64,000 bases of DNA from Chelativorans xinjiangensis (GCF_009812055.1 NZ_WQNH01000005.1:109501-173500), one strand, 5' to 3'. Positions 22,442 through 33,656 are shown, counted from the first letter of the stretch. Program-made: numbers and translations. The notes: a model not told the origin generated them from the letters alone.

Positions 22442-22582
22442 TCATGGTCTGCCCGCAGCCTCTATAACCGCGTCGCCGAGGGTGGCTCCCCAGGGGACGA
22501 TTCCCCACCAGATGATGACTGTGGCCTCGACGTCGACCGTTCGCCGGGCGAGGAGGCTGTGAATTCTTCGATGCAACAACAT
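22442..22582 (-). CDS. Possible 46-residue small ORF between purL and bolA
   Basis: An ATG-initiated frame begins 18 bases after the purL stop and would encode 46 residues with a hydrophobic centre (TVIIWWGIVPWGATLG). No strong ribosome site is visible. I do not recognise it. It may be a translated small protein coupled to purL or chance; low confidence. Confidence 0.2.
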   Translation of the reverse strand: MLLHRRIHSLLARRTVDVEATVIIWWGIVPWGATLGDAVIEAAGRP

Positions 22583-22599
22583 CGGGCTGGCGAGCCTTG

Positions 22600-24831
<2,232 letters not shown>

Positions 24832-24953
24832 CTGCGGCTATCGATTGCGGGAGGCTACAGGCGGCTCATAGCGCACCTTGCGCCGCGTTTCACCGCTCTT
24901 TGACGAAAAAACCGCGGGAGAGGCTGAAAAATCCGTGGGCAGCCGGCCGCTCC

Positions 24954-26375
24954 TCAGTCGTAGCTGTCATATCCGGCGCCGCCATGCTCCAGAAGCCGGC
25001 GGACGATGGCAAGGCCACGGGCCGCTTCCTCGCGTCCGCGCGGGGCCGATATGCCGAGGCGGACATGGTGGAACACCTGGTCCGACCGCCCCGCCTTGAA
25101 CTCGTCCGCATCGTCGATCAGCACGCCTTCCTCCGACGCCGCGTTCTTGAACGTGGCGGACAGCCACGGTTCCGGCAATTCCAGCCAGACGAACGGAATG
25201 TTCGGGCAGGATCTGAGGTCGAAGCCGGCAAGCGCATCGTGCGTCAGCGCAAGCCGCGCATTGTTCTCCTTAACGCAGCGCGCCCGGATCGCGTCGGCCT
25301 CGCCCGAAAGAACGAGCTGGGCCGAGAGCTCGGCCAGCATGAACGGCAGGCCGCCCGTCAGCATCCGGTGCGCCACCTGGATGCGGCGCTCGTAGTTCGG
25401 CGGGCAGGCGACCCAGCCGCCGCGCACGCCGGCGGCGACCGACTTCGAAAGGCCGCCCACATGGAAGGTGCGCTCGGGAGCCAGTTCGACGAGCAAGGGG
25501 GACGGGTCGTCGGTAAGGGCGCCGTAGAGATTGTCCTCGATCAGCCACACATTGTACCTGCGGGCGATCTCGGCAACGGCGATGCGCCGCGCCTCCGGCA
25601 TCGTCGCGACCGTCGGGTTCTGCACCGCCGACATCGAAAACACCATCTTTGGGTGCCGCTGCGCGCACACCCGCTCGAAATCCTCCGGAACGATGCCCTG
25701 TTCGTCGGACCGGATGAGCGCAATGCGCCGGCCGACGAGGCTGGCGCTGCGCGCCACCTGCGAATAGGTGAGGTGCTCGAAGGCGATGTGATCGCCCGGC
25801 GCGGTGACCGCCGAGATGATGGCGACGGCGGCGGCGTGCGCCCCCAGCGTCGGCACGATGCAATGCGGCTCCGGCCGGAACGAACCCCTGGCGAGCCAGC
25901 GGCTGCCGGCTTGCGCCCAGCGGTCGGGAAAGCGCCGCGTATAGCTTGCTGCCTCGTGGGGGTGGTCGCGGTTGATCCTGGCCGACAACGCGGCAATGGT
26001 TTCGCCCTGTCCCACGTCCGGTGCGGCCGTGGCATCGAAATGCAGCTTTCCGGCCGGCGCCTCCATCTCGCGCGTCCCCTCCATCCCGCTCGACGCCAGC
26101 GCCGGCCCGGCCTGAGGCATGCCGCGCCCGTGGTCCAGAATGTAGGTGCCGCGCCCGACCTCGCCGCTGACCAGCCCGCGCTCGCGCGCGAGCGCGTAGG
26201 CGCGGCTCACCGTGCCGATCGTTACCCGCAAGTCGAAGGCGAGGTTGCGCTGAGGCGGCAGCTTTGCGCCTTTCGCCAGGACACCGCGCTCGATGTCGCT
26301 TTCGATCTGGTCGGCGAGCCGCAGATAGAGCGGCCCGGTGCCGCTGGAGAGGTTGGGAAGCCAATTTGTCATCAT
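24954..26375 (-). CDS. MocR/PdxR-type GntR-family regulator with aminotransferase domain
   Basis: A 473-residue fusion. An N-terminal winged-helix GntR domain (residues 10-80; LADQIESDIERGVLAKGAKLPPQRNLAFDL and VTIGTVSRAYALARERGLV) joins a fold-type I aminotransferase-like domain of about 370 residues. The latter keeps NPTVATMPEARR, YNVWLIEDNLYG and the lysine motif GGLSKSVAAGVRGGWV. MocR proteins sense PLP or amino-group ligands and often regulate a divergent gene. Here the divergent gene encodes a DUF1127 protein. Its start codon lies inside a 15-base palindrome that may be its operator. Confidence 0.9.
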   Translation of the reverse strand: MMTNWLPNLSSGTGPLYLRLADQIESDIERGVLAKGAKLPPQRNLAFDLRVTIGTVSRAYALARERGLVSGEVGRGTYILDHGRGMPQAGPALASSGMEGTREMEAPAGKLHFDATAAPDVGQGETIAALSARINRDHPHEAASYTRRFPDRWAQAGSRWLARGSFRPEPHCIVPTLGAHAAAVAIISAVTAPGDHIAFEHLTYSQVARSASLVGRRIALIRSDEQGIVPEDFERVCAQRHPKMVFSMSAVQNPTVATMPEARRIAVAEIARRYNVWLIEDNLYGALTDDPSPLLVELAPERTFHVGGLSKSVAAGVRGGWVACPPNYERRIQVAHRMLTGGLPFMLAELSAQLVLSGEADAIRARCVKENNARLALTHDALAGFDLRSCPNIPFVWLELPEPWLSATFKNAASEEGVLIDDADEFKAGRSDQVFHHVRLGISAPRGREEAARGLAIVRRLLEHGGAGYDSYD

Positions 26376-26380
26376 GACAA
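26366..26380. promoter_or_regulatory. Palindrome over the MocR gene start (possible autoregulatory operator)
   Basis: A perfect inverted repeat with 7-base arms (ttgtcat, c, atgacaa) covers the start codon. On the minus strand a TTGACT / TATAGA pair lies immediately upstream with a spacer of about 15 bases, so the transcript would begin close to the palindrome. Confidence 0.4.
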
Positions 26381-26487
26381 TTCTCTATATTGCCATCGAA
26401 AATGAGTCAATTAATACGGGGAAGGGCGATGGAAGGGCCGTTTTCTCCCCAATTATGGGGCTGCGGTGTGAAAAAGGCAGTAGAAAG

Positions 26488-26718
26488 ATGGATACAATTG
26501 GTACAATACGCCATCGTTCGCGCTCGGGCTTGTCCTTCGGGCTCGCCGCCAAACGCCTCGCCCGCCTCCTGGTGGCGATAGCCGAACGGCTGGAGAGCAT
26601 GATGGAAAAGCGTCGCAGCCGGCACGCTCTGCTCGAACTGTCCGACGAGCAACTCAAGGACATCGGCATCTCCCGCGCCGATGCAGTCCGGGAAGGGATC
26701 AGGCCTTTCTGGGACTGA
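26488..26718 (+). CDS. DUF1127 domain protein
   Basis: A 76-residue basic protein. Its C-terminal half (HALLELSDEQLKDIGISRADAVREGIRPFW) is the DUF1127 / YjiS-like motif common in Rhizobiales. Some alphaproteobacterial members affect phosphate metabolism, RNA turnover and stress traits. The N-terminal 40 residues are Arg/Lys-rich and amphipathic (LAAKRLARLLVAIAERLESMM). The ATG at 26488 gives the typical length. It is divergent from the MocR regulator, which may control it. Confidence 0.8.
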   Translation: MDTIGTIRHRSRSGLSFGLAAKRLARLLVAIAERLESMMEKRRSRHALLELSDEQLKDIGISRADAVREGIRPFWD

Positions 26719-26764
26719 TCGTTTTTTGGTGCATTCAGCCAAGCCCGCCTGAACGCGACGGGTT

Positions 26765-27178
26765 CTACCCACGGCAGCTCGGCGTTCCGCTCGACCAGCG
26801 CTTGATGTCCGCGTTCACCCGCCCGCCGGTGCGCGTGCTGGCGAGTGGCCCGTAGGTCGTCAGAGTGACGGGCGAGCCCGCGGCTTCGATCACCAGCACC
26901 GGCAGGCCTTCGGCCTTGCCCCTCCTGAGCAGAAGAAGGCGCGGACGCCCGACGCTCGTGTCGAGCTCGGGCACGAGATGCAAGTCCTGGAAGGCTGCAT
27001 CCGACGAGCGGACCCAGCATCTCACGCCCGCCTCGTTGATCCGCTGGAGCGCCGCAACCGGCTCATGCGCCTCGATTTGCAGCGCCAGCGGCCCGCCCAT
27101 CGGCTCGCTCTGGCAGCCGGCCAGAAGGGCGGCGAGCAGCAACGCGCCGGCAGCCAAGCCCCTTTGCGTCCGGCTCAC
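26765..27178 (-). CDS. Putative lipoprotein downstream of purQ
   Basis: A 137-residue protein with a lipoprotein signal peptide: a hydrophobic run and lipobox LLAGC near residue 22. The mature part contains two further cysteines (RCWVRSS near 54 and PSCRG at the C-terminus), a possible disulfide. I do not recognise the domain. It overlaps the purQ stop by 4 bases (ATGA), so it is translationally coupled to purine biosynthesis even though its envelope location has no obvious link to that pathway. Confidence 0.8.
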   Translation of the reverse strand: MSRTQRGLAAGALLLAALLAGCQSEPMGGPLALQIEAHEPVAALQRINEAGVRCWVRSSDAAFQDLHLVPELDTSVGRPRLLLLRRGKAEGLPVLVIEAAGSPVTLTTYGPLASTRTGGRVNADIKRWSSGTPSCRG

Positions 27179-27843
27179 GCGGCTTTTCCCAAAAGGCCTT
27201 CGAAGAGCGCCCGCCCATCGGAACCGCCATGGGCGGCCTCGATCAGGTTTTCAGGATGCGGCATCATGCCCAGCACGTTGCCGCCTTCACCGATGATGCC
27301 GGCGATGTCGTTGACGGAGCCGTTGGGATTGGTGCCCTCGGCGTAGCGGAAGACCACCTGTCCCTCGCCCTCGATGCGGGAGAGCGTGCCGGGATCGGCG
27401 AAATAGTTGCCGTCGTGATGGGCGACGGGGCAGCGGATGATTTCACCCGGCGCATAGCCGCGCGTGAACGCCGTGTTGGCATTCGCCACCTCCAGCTTCA
27501 CCTCGCGGCAGACGAATTTCAGCGACGCGTTGCGCATCAGAGCGCCGGGGAGCAACCCGGCTTCCAGAAGGATCTGGAAGCCGTTGCACACGCCCATCAC
27601 CATCACGCCCTTCGCCGCCTTCTCCGCCACCGCCTTCATCACCGGCATGCGCGCGCCGATCGCCCCGCAACGCAGGTAATCGCCATAGGAGAAACCGCCG
27701 GGAATGACGATGAGGTCGACATCGGGCAGTTCCGTCTCGGTCTGCCAGACGGTGACCGGCGCCTTGCCGGAAATCTTGGTGAGCGCGGCGATCATATCGC
27801 GGTCGCGATTGAGGCCGGGAAGCTGGATGACGGCTGATTTCAT
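27175..27843 (-). CDS. purQ: phosphoribosylformylglycinamidine synthase subunit I (glutaminase)
   Basis: A 222-residue class I glutamine amidotransferase that supplies ammonia to PurL. It starts [15 protein letters not shown]. Catalytic Cys lies in GVCNGFQIL, and the His/Glu pair in [10 protein letters not shown] near the C-terminus. [14 protein letters not shown] is the PurQ signature. It overlaps the upstream 86-residue ORF and the downstream lipoprotein gene by 4 bases each, a tightly coupled arrangement. Confidence 0.97.
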   Translation of the reverse strand: MKSAVIQLPGLNRDRDMIAALTKISGKAPVTVWQTETELPDVDLIVIPGGFSYGDYLRCGAIGARMPVMKAVAEKAAKGVMVMGVCNGFQILLEAGLLPGALMRNASLKFVCREVKLEVANANTAFTRGYAPGEIIRCPVAHHDGNYFADPGTLSRIEGEGQVVFRYAEGTNPNGSVNDIAGIIGEGGNVLGMMPHPENLIEAAHGGSDGRALFEGLLGKAA

Positions 27844-28100
27844 GCGTTCGGATCGTAAGGTTTCTGTGGTGGTTCGGCCATTTCGCGAAGGTCGAGGCGC
27901 CGCTCAATGCGGTCGAGCCGGTCGTCTTGGCGGGCGAGGACGCCGTATATGTTGTGGATGTCGCCCTGCATGGCAACCATCGTGCCACGCATACTGTTCA
28001 TCTCCGACTTCACCTCGTGCAGCGTGAAATCCACTTTGTCGAAGCGCTCCTGCATCTTCTTGAGGAGCTCATACATGAACGTGCTTGCCGTCTCCGTCAT
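27840..28100 (-). CDS. Small coiled-coil hypothetical protein between purS and purQ
   Basis: An 86-residue soluble protein dominated by heptad-like helices ([34 protein letters not shown] and [17 protein letters not shown]), shown here as two separate stretches joined by a short linker. It has no cysteine and no membrane segment. Similar small proteins occur in rhizobial pur operons and elsewhere, without known function. It overlaps the purQ start by 4 bases, so it may assist or merely share expression with the PurSQL complex. Confidence 0.7.
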   Translation of the reverse strand: MTETASTFMYELLKKMQERFDKVDFTLHEVKSEMNSMRGTMVAMQGDIHNIYGVLARQDDRLDRIERRLDLREMAEPPQKPYDPNA

Positions 28101-28124
28101 TGCCTCGACCCCTCTGCCACAACT

Positions 28125-28367
28125 TCAAGTAATGGCAATACTATAGTCTTCAATCACCGTGTTCGCCAGAAGACGCTCGCACATTTCCTTCAGCGCGGCT
28201 TCTGCTTTCGCGCGGTCGCTGTCCTGCAATTCGACGTCGAACACTTTCCCCTGCCGCACCGAGCCGACACCGGAGAAGCCGAGGCCCCCGAGTGCGCCTT
28301 CGATGGCCTTGCCCTGCGGGTCGAGCACGCCGTTCTTCAGGGTGACGATGATTCGTGCCTTGATCAC
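28125..28367 (-). CDS. purS: phosphoribosylformylglycinamidine synthase subunit PurS
   Basis: An 80-residue PurS that bridges PurL and PurQ. It matches the family from KARIIVTLKNGVLDPQGKAI through VGSVRQGKVFDVEL to MCERLLANTVIEDY. The GTG at 28367 was chosen because it has a GGAGAG site and gives the standard length; a longer frame from 28415 would add 16 residues and overlap the purC coding region. Confidence 0.95.
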   Translation of the reverse strand: MIKARIIVTLKNGVLDPQGKAIEGALGGLGFSGVGSVRQGKVFDVELQDSDRAKAEAALKEMCERLLANTVIEDYSIAIT

Positions 28368-28395
28368 TTCGCTTCTCTCCGTGCCGGACGCGCCC

Positions 28396-29184
28396 TCAGT
28401 GGCGCGTCTCGCCATCCTTGGAGGACACGAGCACCGGCCCGCTCGGCTTTGAGGGCTCGTTCTCGTTCATGATGCCGAGCCGGCGCGCCACCTCCTGGTA
28501 GGCTTCGACAAGCCCGCCCATGTCGCGGCGGAAGCGGTCCTTGTCCATCTTGTCCTGCGTGGCGGTATCCCACAGGCGGCAGTTGTCGGGCGATATCTCG
28601 TCGGCCACGACGATGCGCATCATGTCGCCCTCGAACAGCCGCCCGCATTCGATCTTGAAATCGACGAGCTGGATGCCGACGCCGAGGAAAAGACCGGACA
28701 GGAAATCGTTGACGCGGATGGCCAGCGCCATGATGTCGTCGATCTCCTGCGGGCTCGCCCAGCCGAAGGCGGTGATGTGCTCTTCGGAGACCATCGGGTC
28801 GTCCAGCGCATCGGCCTTGTAATAGAACTCGATGATGGAGCGCGGCAGCACCGTGCCTTCCTCGATGCCGAGCCGCTTGGCGAGCTGCCCTGCGGCGATA
28901 TTGCGCACCACGATCTCGAGCGGAATGATCTCCACTTCCTTGATCAGCTGCTCGCGCATGTTGAGCCGGCGGATGAAGTGGGTGGGGATGCCGATCCGGT
29001 TCAGATGCTCGAAGATATACTCCGAGATGCGGTTGTTGAGCACGCCCTTGCCGTCGACGATCTCGTGCTTTTTCTTGTTGAAGGCGGTGGCGTCGTCCTT
29101 GAAGAACTGGATCAGCGTACCGGGCTCCGGCCCTTCATAGAGAATCTTGGCCTTGCCTTCATAGATGCGGCGGCGACGGTTCAT
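28396..29184 (-). CDS. purC: phosphoribosylaminoimidazole-succinocarboxamide synthase
   Basis: A 262-residue SAICAR synthase that joins CAIR and aspartate with ATP. Motifs: [29 protein letters not shown] at the N-terminus, then [30 protein letters not shown] and [14 protein letters not shown]. It is the first gene of a minus-strand run purC-purS-86aa-purQ-lipoprotein. The 243-base region upstream is shared with the divergent DUF1476 gene and should hold both promoters. No purine riboswitch fold is evident. Confidence 0.97.
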   Translation of the reverse strand: MNRRRRIYEGKAKILYEGPEPGTLIQFFKDDATAFNKKKHEIVDGKGVLNNRISEYIFEHLNRIGIPTHFIRRLNMREQLIKEVEIIPLEIVVRNIAAGQLAKRLGIEEGTVLPRSIIEFYYKADALDDPMVSEEHITAFGWASPQEIDDIMALAIRVNDFLSGLFLGVGIQLVDFKIECGRLFEGDMMRIVVADEISPDNCRLWDTATQDKMDKDRFRRDMGGLVEAYQEVARRLGIMNENEPSKPSGPVLVSSKDGETRH

Positions 29185-29427
29185 GGCTTTTCCTGGGCTA
29201 TTTGCCGGTTTTTCAGGGTGTTGGTCACATGGCCGGCTCGAAAAGAGGTGCGCCTTAACGGCTTTATGCGGTCTAGCGCAAACGCGCCGCTATCTCAATC
29301 GCCATTTAGCGCCATCAACGGCTCTATTGACCCGCCACCAAGCTTCTGGTTTGTCCGTGCCGACCTGCTATTCTAGCAGCCGAAAGCCGCCATGGCGGCA
29401 CGGGCGATGCCGGAGGATAAATAGAGC

Positions 29428-29748
29428 ATGAGCAGCATGAAAGACCGCGAAGAGACGTTCGAGCGCAAATTCGTCCATGACGAAGAGATGAAGTTCAGGG
29501 CCATGTCGCGCCGCAACAAGCTGCTCGGCCTGTGGGCGGCGGAGAAGCTGGGCAAGACCGGCGCCGAGGCCGATGCCTACGCGATCGAGGTGATCAAGGC
29601 AGACGTCGAGGAAGCCGGCGAGGAAGACGTCTTCCGAAAGGTCCGGCGCGATTTCGACGCCGCCGGCGTGCAGCAGTCGGACCATCAGATCCGCCGCACC
29701 ATGAGCGAGCTCCTCAATGAGGCGATCGATCAGGTCAAGAACGCATAG
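29428..29748 (+). CDS. DUF1476 F1-ATPase inhibitor zeta subunit
   Basis: A 106-residue all-helical protein (MKDREETFERKFVHDEEMKF, then RNKLLGLWAAEKLG) matching DUF1476. The family includes the zeta subunit that inhibits F1F0-ATP hydrolysis in Alphaproteobacteria, first characterised in Paracoccus. The inhibitory N-terminal region is present. A GGAGG site precedes the ATG. The next gene, an aldolase, begins 10 bases later and may be co-transcribed. Confidence 0.9.
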   Translation: MSSMKDREETFERKFVHDEEMKFRAMSRRNKLLGLWAAEKLGKTGAEADAYAIEVIKADVEEAGEEDVFRKVRRDFDAAGVQQSDHQIRRTMSELLNEAIDQVKNA

Positions 29749-29757
29749 GCCGCTCCC

Positions 29758-30537
29758 ATGCGCTCAGCAACGCTGGCAGACCGGCTCGATGCCGGGGAGG
29801 GGATCCTTACGGCCTGGTCGTCGATCCCCGATGCGCTGACGGTCGAGGCCGTCGCCTGCCTCGGCTTCGACGCCGTCACGCTCGACATGCAGCACGGCGG
29901 CCATCATGAGGACAGCGTGCTGCGCGGCATCGTGCCTCTGGCCTTTCACGGCCGCCACGCCATCGTCCGCGTGCCGGTCGGGCGCTTCGATATGGCAAGC
30001 CGCGCTCTCGATTTCGGGGCCGAAGCCGTCATCGCGCCGATGGTGAACTCGCTCGAGGACGCGCGTCGCTTCGCCGCGGCGATGAAATACCCGCCGCGCG
30101 GCGAGCGCTCCTGGGGGCCGACCATCGCCATGCAGCGGTGCGGCGAGCCGGATGCCGCCAGTTGGCTGGCCGGGGCCGACCGCCGCACGATCGCCTTTGC
30201 CATGGTGGAAACGCGCGCCGCCCTTTCCCTTATCGACGATATGCTGGCCGTCGACGGCATCGACGGCATCTTCCTCGGCCCCTCGGATTTCTCCATCGCC
30301 TGGACCGAGGGAAAGACGGTCGATCCCTCCCACGAGGGCATGATGGAGGCGGTCGCAACGATCGCCGAAAAGACGCGGGCGGCCGGCAAGCACGCGGCCA
30401 TCTACGTGGTCGATCCGGCCCTCGTCGGACGCTACCATGGCATGGGCTACCGCCTTTTCGCCCTCGGCAACGAAGGGGTCTATCTGGCGAAGGGGGCGGA
30501 CAACCTCATCGCCGCGGCGAGGGAGAGCATCGGCTAA
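29758..30537 (+). CDS. HpcH/HpaI aldolase family protein
   Basis: A 259-residue class II, metal-dependent aldolase of the HpcH/HpaI family. It cleaves or forms 2-keto-3-deoxy or 2-keto-4-hydroxy acids. Motifs: VTLDMQHGGHH (catalytic His region), PMVNSLEDARRF, AMVETRAALSLIDDML (metal Glu) and FLGPSDFSIAWT (metal Asp). The exact substrate is unknown. It is separated by 9 bases from the DUF1476 gene. Confidence 0.88.
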   Translation: MRSATLADRLDAGEGILTAWSSIPDALTVEAVACLGFDAVTLDMQHGGHHEDSVLRGIVPLAFHGRHAIVRVPVGRFDMASRALDFGAEAVIAPMVNSLEDARRFAAAMKYPPRGERSWGPTIAMQRCGEPDAASWLAGADRRTIAFAMVETRAALSLIDDMLAVDGIDGIFLGPSDFSIAWTEGKTVDPSHEGMMEAVATIAEKTRAAGKHAAIYVVDPALVGRYHGMGYRLFALGNEGVYLAKGADNLIAAARESIG

Positions 30538-30555
30538 GCTTCCCTAGCGGGGGGA

Positions 30556-31104
30556 CTAAAGCCGCGACAGGAACCGCGCGAAGGTGAGCGAGCCTTCGGG
30601 CCAGGGGCCGAAACCCGCTTCGGCGTTGATATGCCCCGCATTGCCGGCGTCCAGAAGCTGCGCTCCCCAGGCCGCCGCGATATCCTCGGCGGCCTCGAAG
30701 CTGCCGAAATGGTCGTTGCGGCTGGCCACCACGATTGCGGGAAAGGGCAGGGGATCGCGCGGGTAGGGCCCGAAGGTCATCAGGTGCCTGGGCCTGATAT
30801 TCGGGTTCGTCACTTCCGGCGGCGCCACGAAGAAGGCGCCCGCCACCGGCTTGCGGAAGTGGGGGATAGCCTGCACCGCCGTCGCCACGCCCAGCGAATG
30901 GCCGACCAGAACCACCGGCTGCTCCGCCTCGTTCACTGCCTCGGCCAGCCTCGCCACCCAGTCCTCGCACACCGGCTTCCTCCACTCCGCCTGCTCGACG
31001 CGGCGGGCTGTCGACAGCCGCGCCTGCCAGCGGCTCTGCCAGTGGTCGGGGCCGGAATTGGTGTATCCGGGGATGATCAGGATGTCGGCGTCCTTGGCTT
31101 TCAT
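30556..31104 (-). CDS. RBBP9/YdeN-type alpha/beta hydrolase
   Basis: A 182-residue small serine hydrolase. ILIIPGYTNSGPDHWQSRW is typical of the RBBP9/YdeN family. The nucleophile Ser lies in GHSLG (near residue 75), the acid Asp in ASRNDHFGSF, and the His in AGHINAEAGFGPWPEG. It is cytoplasmic, with no signal peptide; the substrate is unknown. The ATG at 31104 fits the family start. It converges on the aldolase gene with 18 bases between stops. Confidence 0.88.
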   Translation of the reverse strand: MKAKDADILIIPGYTNSGPDHWQSRWQARLSTARRVEQAEWRKPVCEDWVARLAEAVNEAEQPVVLVGHSLGVATAVQAIPHFRKPVAGAFFVAPPEVTNPNIRPRHLMTFGPYPRDPLPFPAIVVASRNDHFGSFEAAEDIAAAWGAQLLDAGNAGHINAEAGFGPWPEGSLTFARFLSRL

Positions 31105-31316
31105 GGCGCCGCATGTAGCCAGCCTCACGGACAGGCGCAACTGCTTGGGTCGAAATCGGTGAACACGGTGTTCGCTGTTCAGCGCTTGTGCATATAGCGG
31201 CGCGGTATCAAATAGCCGAACGACACCGATTATCCTCACGAACCGGCGGCGATGACGGCCGGCTCCTATCGGGCTGCATGATGCGGTGTTTCAGCATGCA
31301 GCGCCAGGAGTTTGAA

Positions 31317-32123
31317 ATGAAAGACCTTCCCTTCTCCGTCACCACGCCGGTAAGCGTCGCGGAAATCGGTCTCAAGGCACGCGACGCGGACAAGCTGGCC
31401 GCCTTCTACCGCGACACCGTAGGCCTCGTTGAACAATCGCGGCGCAATGGAACGATCGTGCTTGGCGCCGGCGAAAGGCCGCTCTTGACGATCGAGGAGG
31501 ATGCCGCCGCCGCACCGGACGACCCGCGCGAAGCGGGCCTCTTCCACACCGCCTTCCTCTTGCCCGCCCGCGCCGACCTTGCCCGCTGGGCGCGCCGCGC
31601 CATCGAACGGCAGACCCCGCTCGAAGGCGCCTCCGACCATCTGGTGAGCGAGGCGATCTATCTGAGCGACCCGGAAGGAAACGGCATCGAGATCTATGCC
31701 GACCGCCCACGCGAAAGCTGGCAGTGGGACGGCAGCCAGGTCGCCATGAAGACCCTGCCGCTCGATTTCAAAAGCCTTCTTGCGACGCCGGGCGCCGACG
31801 ATGCCTGGCAAGGCGCCCCCGAGGGCGCCGTCGTCGGCCATGTGCACCTGCGCGTCGGCGAGCCGGCGGAGGCCGAGCGCTGGTGGCACGAAGCGTTGGG
31901 CCTCGACACCATGGCCCGCTACCGCCCGGGCGCCGTCTTCCTCGCCTCGGGCGGCTACCACCACCACATCGGCGCCAATAACTGGCACAGCCCCGGTGCG
32001 AAACGGCGCGATCCCAAGCGCGCGGGCCTTGCATGGGTGGCGATGCGGGTGGCCGATGCCGAGGAGGAACGCACGCTCGAGGACCCGTGGGGGACGGTCG
32101 TGCGCGTGGTGCCTTCGAGCTGA
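31317..32123 (+). CDS. VOC-family ring-cleavage dioxygenase-like protein (two domains)
   Basis: A 268-residue protein with two vicinal-oxygen-chelate domains (about residues 15-130 and 165-265), as in CatE-like extradiol dioxygenases and bleomycin-resistance-type proteins. The first has AEIGLKARDADKLAAFYRDTVGL and DPEGNGIEIYADRP; the second GHVHLRVGEPAEAERWWHEALGLD and YHHHIGANNWHSPG. Metal ligands His and Glu are plausible but the substrate is not. The ATG at 31317 has an AGGAG site. A truncated palindromic repeat follows the stop. Confidence 0.85.
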   Translation: MKDLPFSVTTPVSVAEIGLKARDADKLAAFYRDTVGLVEQSRRNGTIVLGAGERPLLTIEEDAAAAPDDPREAGLFHTAFLLPARADLARWARRAIERQTPLEGASDHLVSEAIYLSDPEGNGIEIYADRPRESWQWDGSQVAMKTLPLDFKSLLATPGADDAWQGAPEGAVVGHVHLRVGEPAEAERWWHEALGLDTMARYRPGAVFLASGGYHHHIGANNWHSPGAKRRDPKRAGLAWVAMRVADAEEERTLEDPWGTVVRVVPSS

Positions 32124-32125
32124 CC

Positions 32126-32275
32126 ACAAGGGGGGAGATTGCGCCGGCCGCCTGCTTCGGCGCCTCTGCAACCTCGTCGATTGGCGAAGGCGGAGGTGAT
32201 AGCTGATCTCCCCCCTCGTGGGGGAGATGTCCGGCAGGACAGAGGGGGGCGCGAAAGGGCGCCGAGCTACCCGGA
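32126..32275. repeat. Palindromic repeat, family A copy 2 (left outer arm missing)
   Basis: The right half matches the family (gatctcccccctcg... gaggggggcgcgaaagggcgc). The left half keeps only the inner piece (ggggggagatt) and the loop region with ctctgcaa...gattggcgaa. The outer left arm is absent, and the element starts within 10 bases of the upstream stop codon. Confidence 0.75.
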
Positions 32276-32290
32276 AAGCTTGCGGAAGAA

Positions 32291-33598
32291 TCAGCCCTCC
32301 CCAAACACCCTTTTGAAAATCGTATCCACGTGCTTGGTGTGATACCCGAGGTCGAATTTCTCGCGGATCTCGTCCTTTGAAAGCGCCGCCCGCACATCCG
32401 TGTCGCCAAGCAGCTCCTCCAGAAAATCCGCCCCTTCTTCCCACACCTTCATGGCGTTGCGCTGCACCAGCCGATAGGCGTCCTCGCGGGAGACGCCGGC
32501 CTGGGTGAGCGCCAGAAGCACGCGCTGCGAGTGCACGAGGCCGCGGAAACGGTTGAGGTTCCTCTCCATCGCTTCCGGGTAGACGACCAGCTTCTCCATC
32601 ATCCCCGTCAGCCGCGCCAGCGCGAAATCCAGCGTCACCGTCGCATCCGGCCCGATCATGCGCTCCACCGACGAATGCGAGATGTCGCGTTCGTGCCAGA
32701 GCGCCACGTTCTCCATGGCGGGGGCCGCATAGGCGCGCACCATGCGGGCAAGCCCGGTGAGGTTTTCCGAAAGCACCGGGTTGCGCTTGTGCGGCATGGC
32801 CGACGAGCCTTTCTGCCCCGGCGAGAAATATTCCTCCGCCTCCAGCACCTCGGTGCGCTGCAGGTGCCGCACCTCGATCGCCAGCCGCTCGATGGAGGAG
32901 GCGATGACGGCCAGCGTGGCGAAATACATCGCATGCCGGTCGCGCGGGATCACCTGGGTGGAGACCGGCTCCACCTTCAGCCCCATCCTCTCGGCCACAT
33001 GGGCCTCCACGCGGGGATCGATATTGGCGAAGGTGCCGATGGCGCCGGAAATGGCGCAGGTGGCGATCTCCTCTCGCGCATTCACCAGCCGCTCGCGGCA
33101 GCGGGAGAACTCGGCATAGGCCTGCGCCAGCTTCAGCCCGAAGGTGGTGGGCTCGGCATGGATGCCGTGGCTGCGGCCGATCGTGACGGTGTCCTTGTGC
33201 TCGTATGCACGCTTCTTGAGCGCCGCGAGCAGGGCGTTAAGATCGGCAAGCAGGATGTCGCTCGCCCGCGCAAGCTGCACGTTGAAGCAGGTGTCGAGCA
33301 CGTCCGACGAGGTCATGCCCTGGTGCACGAAGCGCGCCTCCGGCCCGACGATCTCGGCCAGATGCGTCAGGAAGGCGATGACGTCGTGCTTCGTCTCACG
33401 CTCGATCTCGTCGATGCGCTCGATGTCGAAGGTGGCGTTGCCCGCCTTCTCCCAGATGGTCCTGGCCGCTTCCTTCGGCACGATGCCGAGTTCGGCCATG
33501 GCGTCGGCCGCGTGCGCCTCGATCTCGAACCAGATGCGGAATTTCGTCTCGGGCGACCAGATGGCGGCCATATCGGGCCGCGAATAGCGCGGGATCAT
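32291..33598 (-). CDS. purB: adenylosuccinate lyase
   Basis: A 435-residue fumarase/aspartase-superfamily lyase acting twice in purine synthesis (SAICAR to AICAR, and adenylosuccinate to AMP). Motifs: MIPRYSRPDMAAIWSPETK at the N-terminus, QGMTSSDVLDTC, GRSHGIHAEPTTFG (catalytic His) and the signature SSAMPHKRNP with the mobile-loop Ser. The ATG at 33598 gives standard length. It lies in line after a DUF2259 gene and a membrane-protein gene. Confidence 0.97.
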   Translation of the reverse strand: MIPRYSRPDMAAIWSPETKFRIWFEIEAHAADAMAELGIVPKEAARTIWEKAGNATFDIERIDEIERETKHDVIAFLTHLAEIVGPEARFVHQGMTSSDVLDTCFNVQLARASDILLADLNALLAALKKRAYEHKDTVTIGRSHGIHAEPTTFGLKLAQAYAEFSRCRERLVNAREEIATCAISGAIGTFANIDPRVEAHVAERMGLKVEPVSTQVIPRDRHAMYFATLAVIASSIERLAIEVRHLQRTEVLEAEEYFSPGQKGSSAMPHKRNPVLSENLTGLARMVRAYAAPAMENVALWHERDISHSSVERMIGPDATVTLDFALARLTGMMEKLVVYPEAMERNLNRFRGLVHSQRVLLALTQAGVSREDAYRLVQRNAMKVWEEGADFLEELLGDTDVRAALSKDEIREKFDLGYHTKHVDTIFKRVFGEG

Positions 33599-33656
33599 GC
33601 GTTTGCCTGTTCTTCGAAGGGAAGCCATCCAGGGTGTAGCAGACGAGCGGAGGGTG

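Noticed and set aside
29185-29427. Purine riboswitch before purC
   Set aside because: No purine-aptamer-like three-way junction or conserved loop sequence was evident.
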